In this document: positions 4,510-7,688 of the stretch, piece by piece
Position numbering within the stretch: the first letter of the stretch is position 1
How the letters are laid out: the number at the start of each line of letters is the position of its first letter
Assembly: GCA_017472905.1 (NCBI GenBank)
Contig: JAFUNW010000220.1
Location: 1 to 7,688 of the forward strand
Direction: 5' to 3'
Length of the DNA: 7,688 nt
DNA from: Bacteroidaceae bacterium
GTDB taxonomy: Bacteria > Bacteroidota > Bacteroidia > Bacteroidales > Bacteroidaceae
The notes under the pieces: generated by a model
Database searches by the model: none
The model's input: only the letters and a program-made list of their open reading frames with translations
Told to the model about the DNA's origin: nothing
Made by a program: the position numbers and the translations under genes

Positions 4510-6698
4510 CTATCGGATAAACAAAAGCTCGCGGTATTTGGGTAGCGGCCACATCTGGTCGTCAATAATCAACTCCAATTTGTCAATGTGGTATCTTATT
4601 TTTTCAAGCATGGGAGCGATTTCATCGTGATATGCAATGGCTTTTTCCCGTTCGTCTTCGATGCGGTGGGCTCGCTTGCGGTTTTCTATCATTTGCGCAA
4701 TGCTCTCTTCGATGTAGGTGTTGTGTTCGGCGATTTGCTCGATGAGTTCGATGTTCTTGGCCGAAAGACGTTCGGCTTTCTCTTTTGAAAAGAGCTGCTT
4801 GGTCTTGAAGGCATTGTCAATCAATTCGCTTTGATATTTGGTTGCTACCGGAATGATGTGGTTCATGGCGAGGTCTCCCAAGACGCGTGCTTCGATTTGT
4901 ATTTTCTTGGTGTAAGTTTCCCATTTCACTTCGTTGCGTGCCTCCAGCTCTTTTTGCGTCATGACGCCGGTCTTCTCAAACATGGCGATGCTCTCTGCTT
5001 TCAGGTAATTGTCGAAGATTTTCGGGCAACAGGTCTCGCAGTCCAGTCCTCTGCGGGCAGCTTCTGCTTTCCATTCTTCGGAATATCCGTTTCCATCGAA
5101 GCGAATGTTTTTGCACTCTTTGATGAGTTGGCGGATGACGCTTACAATGGCTGTAACTTTGGCTTCACCTTTTTCTATAAGTGCGTCAACCTTTTGTTTG
5201 AATTCCATGAGTTGTTCGGCTACGGCTGCGTTGAGTGCAATCATGGCAGAAGCACAGTTCGCTTCGGAGCCTACGGCACGAAATTCGAATCGGTTTCCGG
5301 TAAAAGCAAAGGGCGAAGTGCGGTTGCGGTCGGTGTTGTCGATAAGCAGTTCGGGTATTTGCGGAATGTCGAGCTTCATGCTTGATTTTCCGGCAATGTT
5401 TATCAATTCATCGGTGCTGCTCTCTTCGAGGTGGTCGAGCACTTGGTTGAGTTGCTTGCCAAGGAAAGAAGAGATGATGGCCGGAGGCGCTTCGTTGGCT
5501 CCTAAACGGTGTGCGTTGGTAGCCGACATGATGGAAGCTTTGAGTAGTCCGTTGTGTCGGTGTACGGCCATGAGTGTATTGACTACGAAAGTCACGAATC
5601 TGAGGTTGTCTTCCGGAGTTTTTCCGGGCGCATGCAGGAGGATTCCGTTATCGGTTCCCAACGACCAATTGTTGTGTTTTCCCGAGCCGTTCACTCCTTT
5701 GAAGGGTTTCTCGTGCAACAGGAGGCGGAAACCGTGATTTCTTGCGATGTTGCGCATAAGCGACATGATGAGCATGTTGTGGTCGACAGCCAAGTTACAC
5801 TCTTCGTAAATCGGAGCCAATTCAAACTGGTTTGGGGCCACTTCGTTGTGGCGTGTCTTCACCGGAATGCCTAGTTCGAGCGACTTCACTTCGAGGTCTT
5901 TCATGAAAGCTGCCACGCGCGGCGGTATGGCTCCGAAGTAGTGGTCTTCGAGTTGCTGGTTCTTGGATGATTCGTGTCCCATCAAGGTGCGTCCGGTAAG
6001 CAAGAGGTCCGGACGAGCGGCATAGAGTCCCTCGTCCACAAGGAAATATTCTTGTTCCCATCCGAGATAGGTGAATACTTTCTTTACTTCGGGGTTGAAA
6101 TAGTGGCATACGGCTTTGGCCGCTTCGTTTACGGCTCGCAACGATTTCAAGAGCGGTGCCTTGTAGTCGAGTGCTTCGCCGGTATATGCAATGAATACGG
6201 TGGGAATACAAAGTGTGTCGTCCACAACGAAAACGGGTGAAGAGGGGTCCCATGCACTGTATCCGCGAGCTTCGAATGTGTTTCGGATTCCACCGTTGGG
6301 GAAACTCGAAGCGTCCGGCTCCTGCTGTACGAGAAGTTTGCCGGAAAACTCTTCAATCATTCCTCCCCTGCCATCGTGTTCAACGAAAGCATCGTGCTTT
6401 TCGGCCGTACCGTCAGTGAGCGGTTGAAACCAATGAGAATAGTGGGTCACGCCCAATTCGATGGCCCATCTCTTCATGCCGGCAGCAACTTCGTCTGCAA
6501 TGCTGCGGTCTAGCGGCGCACCGTTGTCTATTACGTCCACCAGTTTGGTATATACCGGTTCCGGAAGATACTTGAACATCTTCGCTTTGTTGAATACATA
6601 CTTGGCAAAATATTCCGAAGGTCTTTCTTTGGGAGTTCAACCGGAGTGGCTTTTTTCTTGAATGCGGTCTCAACGACTCTGAATCTCAGTTTTGACAT
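4510..6698 (-). CDS. glnN: Glutamine synthetase III, with a -1 frameshift at codon 24
   Basis: The enzyme makes glutamine from glutamate, ammonium and ATP as a large cytoplasmic oligomer of the GSIII class. The open frame 6579-4510 alone gives 689 residues. Translation should however begin at the ATG at 6698 (MSKLRFRVVETAFKKKATPV), which lies in another frame and runs to codon 24. A -1 shift at 6627-6633 then continues ERPSEYFAKYVFNKAK into the long frame. The joined product is exactly 729 residues, the length I recall for Bacteroides GSIII. In that numbering, GSIII and catalytic-site stretches are present: WFQPLTDGTAEKHD (90-103), QQEPDASSFPNGGIRNTFEA (125-144), WEQEYF (214-219), KTRHNEVAPNQFELAP (281-296), GVNGSGKHNNWS (335-346), and later DNTDRNRTSPFAFTGNRFEF. 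No other defect is seen. Without a shift, the ribosome stops at 6531 after 55 residues. Initiation at 6579 would remove 40 residues. Confidence 0.93.
6627..6633 (-). other. Frameshift site C-CCA-AAG in glnN
   Basis: Read on the minus strand in the frame of the upstream ATG, codons 23 and 24 are CCA and AAG, preceded by C. This gives the heptamer CCCAAAG, which fits the X-XXY-YYZ pattern of -1 slippery sites. The upstream frame loses similarity to glutamine synthetase right after it, and the -1 frame picks it up at once. A one-base loss in the CCC or AAAG run explains the same picture. No strong hairpin or pseudoknot is visible 5-9 bases downstream: the best is a bulged 7-bp pairing of TTCGGAA with TTCCGGAA about 50 bases on. 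Confidence 0.8.
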
Positions 6699-6791
6699 AT
6701 CACTTTCTTTTCTTGTTGTTATAGTGGTAGGTTTTCCTTTTTGCCGTTCGTTTTCATTCCTGAAGAGGAAGCATAGCTCGGAAAACGGCGT

Positions 6792-6799
6792 CAAAAGTA
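6792..6799 (-). promoter_or_regulatory. -7 element for glnN
   Basis: On the minus strand TACTTTTG matches the -7 consensus TAnnTTTG. The -33 side is poor (TATG at a 23-base spacing). Transcription would begin near 6785, leaving a leader of roughly 85 bases whose end (AACAACAAGAAAAGAAAGTG) is A-rich before the ATG at 6698. That this promoter reads into the 6698 start supports the longer N-terminus. Confidence 0.5.
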
Positions 6800-6923
6800 G
6801 ACAAAATTGGTGAATTTCGGGGCATAAATCGCTATTTTTCGTTGCTTTTGGCGTAAACTTCTTTAAAAAAAAGCCTGCCGAAGTGAACAATGAGGCCGAA
6901 ACCATTGTTGGATACAGACCCGG

Positions 6924-7313
6924 ATGAAGAAAAACGACATGAAAATAGTGGCAGGCAACATACATCCTTTGCACCTGAACAGGCAAAAAACGAAGCTCGG
7001 CGAAGAGGCTTTCCGTCCGTTGCACGTAATCATTTGTGGAGAGGGGGAAAAAGTGATGCAGTCGGCCTTTGAATTGAATAGAGCCGGCATGTTCGTTACG
7101 CTTCTGACTCCCTTAACCAGACTCCTGCCTGACGAAGAGCCGGCGGCAATCTATCAGTTGCGAAAACTCTTCGAGCATTGGGGAATCCGCTTTATGCCGG
7201 ACGTTCAAATACAAAGCGTATATCGTTCGAACGAAGGAGTAAATCTCATTTATGCCAACGCACAAAGCGGAATATCCTATTGCTTGCAGGCAGATATGTT
7301 GTTGCAACTCTGA
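6924..7313 (+). CDS. Orphan NAD(P)-binding-like (Pyr_redox-type Rossmann) domain protein
   Basis: The 129-residue product resembles only the central NAD(P)-binding domain of pyridine nucleotide-disulfide oxidoreductases. Residues 33-69 read as strand-loop-helix-strand (LHVIICGEGEKVMQSAFELN then RAGMFVTLLTPLTRLLP), where the family has a GxGxxG loop, a helix, and a second strand followed by a leucine-rich LLP. Next come a helix (AIYQLRKLFEHWGIRF) and a strand pair (VQIQSVYRSNEGVNLIYANA). It ends at ADMLLQL, where full enzymes continue with an AD-x-VL-x-x-G motif. The third glycine of the loop is replaced (G39-E-G41-E-K-V44), which argues against normal dinucleotide binding. FAD domains and redox cysteines are absent. 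The start could be 6924 or the ATG at 6939, which has the more A-rich leader. No frame on either side continues the missing domains. Function unknown; the fold assignment is inferred from pattern and moderately secure. Confidence 0.72.
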   Translation: MKKNDMKIVAGNIHPLHLNRQKTKLGEEAFRPLHVIICGEGEKVMQSAFELNRAGMFVTLLTPLTRLLPDEEPAAIYQLRKLFEHWGIRFMPDVQIQSVYRSNEGVNLIYANAQSGISYCLQADMLLQL

Positions 7314-7331
7314 GATTAACCGGGAAAACAT

Positions 7332-7362
7332 TTTGTCGGACAATAAGAAAATACTACTTTTG
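7332..7362 (+). promoter_or_regulatory. Canonical Bacteroides promoter for the gene at 7411
   Basis: TTTG (7332-7335) and TACTTTTG (7355-7362) match both boxes of the Bacteroides primary sigma factor promoter (-33 TTTG, -7 TAnnTTTG) with a 19-base spacer. Transcription would start near 7369, about 42 bases before the ATG at 7411. This separates the following gene from the orphan protein gene as an independent unit. Confidence 0.7.
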
Positions 7363-7410
7363 CGAACGCTTTGGCTATCGGCCGAAGCAAAATCTTGAAA
7401 GACATAAGAT

Positions 7411-7688
7411 ATGACGGATATTGAAAAGGCAACCAAACAACATCAGCAGATAGCTGATATGCTTAGAGAAGAAAAACTTTTGGCAGCCATAGGGCAAATG
7501 AAACTTTTGGCCGAAAATGCGATGGATTGGAACTTGAAATCGGAAGTGGAAAACATGGAAACTACCTACCGAAGCATGTTGCAGTATTTGTCGCAGGGGA
7601 TGAGTGACCCTGAGCGGGGTCGCATGTATGGCGAGTTGCGTACGAAAGGGTTGGTGTTGAACGACCGGTTGCTTAGAAGCGTACAACA
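7411..7688 (+). CDS. N-terminal part of an uncharacterised helical protein (runs off the window)
   Basis: An open frame of 92 complete codons continues past the right edge. It begins MTDIEKATKQHQQIADMLRE and contains MDWNLKSEVENMETTYRSML then QYLSQGMSDPERGRMYGELR, followed by TKGLVLNDRLLRSV. The sequence is rich in Leu, Met, Glu, Lys and Arg, with almost no glycine or proline except in GMSDPERG, so it is probably a bundle or solenoid of helices. It has no signal peptide or membrane segment in the visible part, which suggests a cytoplasmic protein. It reminds me of the N-terminus of large uncharacterised Bacteroidales proteins, but I cannot name a family. The strong promoter just upstream and the good A-rich leader (CTTGAAAGACATAAGAT) support the start codon. 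Confidence 0.75.
   Translation, partial: MTDIEKATKQHQQIADMLREEKLLAAIGQMKLLAENAMDWNLKSEVENMETTYRSMLQYLSQGMSDPERGRMYGELRTKGLVLNDRLLRSVQ

Noticed and set aside
4831..5737. Long antisense open frames of 184 and 242 codons inside the glutamine synthetase gene
   Set aside because: They lie entirely opposite a well-conserved enzyme, have no recognisable motifs, and arise from its codon usage.
6580..6640. Firm claim of programmed -1 frameshifting in glnN
   Set aside because: The heptamer fits, but no convincing downstream stem-loop or pseudoknot is visible and GSIII is not known to be recoded, so it is kept only as one of three explanations.
6830..6923. Promoter for the orphan Rossmann-like gene
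   Set aside because: Only seven-of-eight matches to TAnnTTTG (TATTTTTC, TGCTTTTG) were found and none has a correctly spaced TTTG upstream.

Overview
The window looks like chromosomal DNA from a member of the Bacteroidales (phylum Bacteroidota). Four things point there: promoter elements of the Bacteroides type (-7 TAnnTTTG, in one case with a perfectly spaced -33 TTTG), a class III glutamine synthetase very close in design to the Bacteroides 729-residue enzyme, A-rich translation starts without a strong Shine-Dalgarno, and dispersed repeats of the TGTCATGCTGAGC...CGAAGCATCT type that are common in this group. I cannot name a genus or species from the sequence alone.

Layout from left to right. 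(1) On the minus strand, positions 43-1497 hold a two-gene operon: a VTC/triphosphate-tunnel-like polyphosphate polymerase domain protein, then a five-helix DUF4956 membrane protein. A further gene may start at the very left edge. (2) A minus-strand secreted glucosaminidase with two LysM-like domains (1653-2537) stands back to back with a plus-strand cytidine deaminase (2652-3125); divergent -7 elements lie between them. (3) Positions 3126-4509 hold no convincing gene. This is the convergent gap between cytidine deaminase and glutamine synthetase. It is filled with two interleaved families of imperfect palindromic repeats, then a T-rich stretch with a 22-bp tandem repeat, a last inverted repeat copy, and the probable terminator of the glutamine synthetase gene. 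(4) Glutamine synthetase III fills 4510-6698 on the minus strand, but its reading frame shifts by -1 at codon 24. (5) On the plus strand, 6924-7313 encodes a 129-residue orphan protein resembling only the NAD(P)-binding part of a disulfide-reductase-type flavoprotein. After a canonical promoter, the start of a helical uncharacterised protein (7411 onward) runs off the right edge.

How the genes relate: the VTC and DUF4956 proteins probably act together at the cytoplasmic membrane. The glucosaminidase trims peptidoglycan outside the cell, cytidine deaminase salvages pyrimidines, and glutamine synthetase III assimilates ammonium. These are otherwise ordinary housekeeping genes. The points that deserve a second look are the glutamine synthetase frameshift, which lies exactly on a CCCAAAG heptamer, the composite repeat field, the 22-bp tandem array and the orphan Rossmann-like protein.
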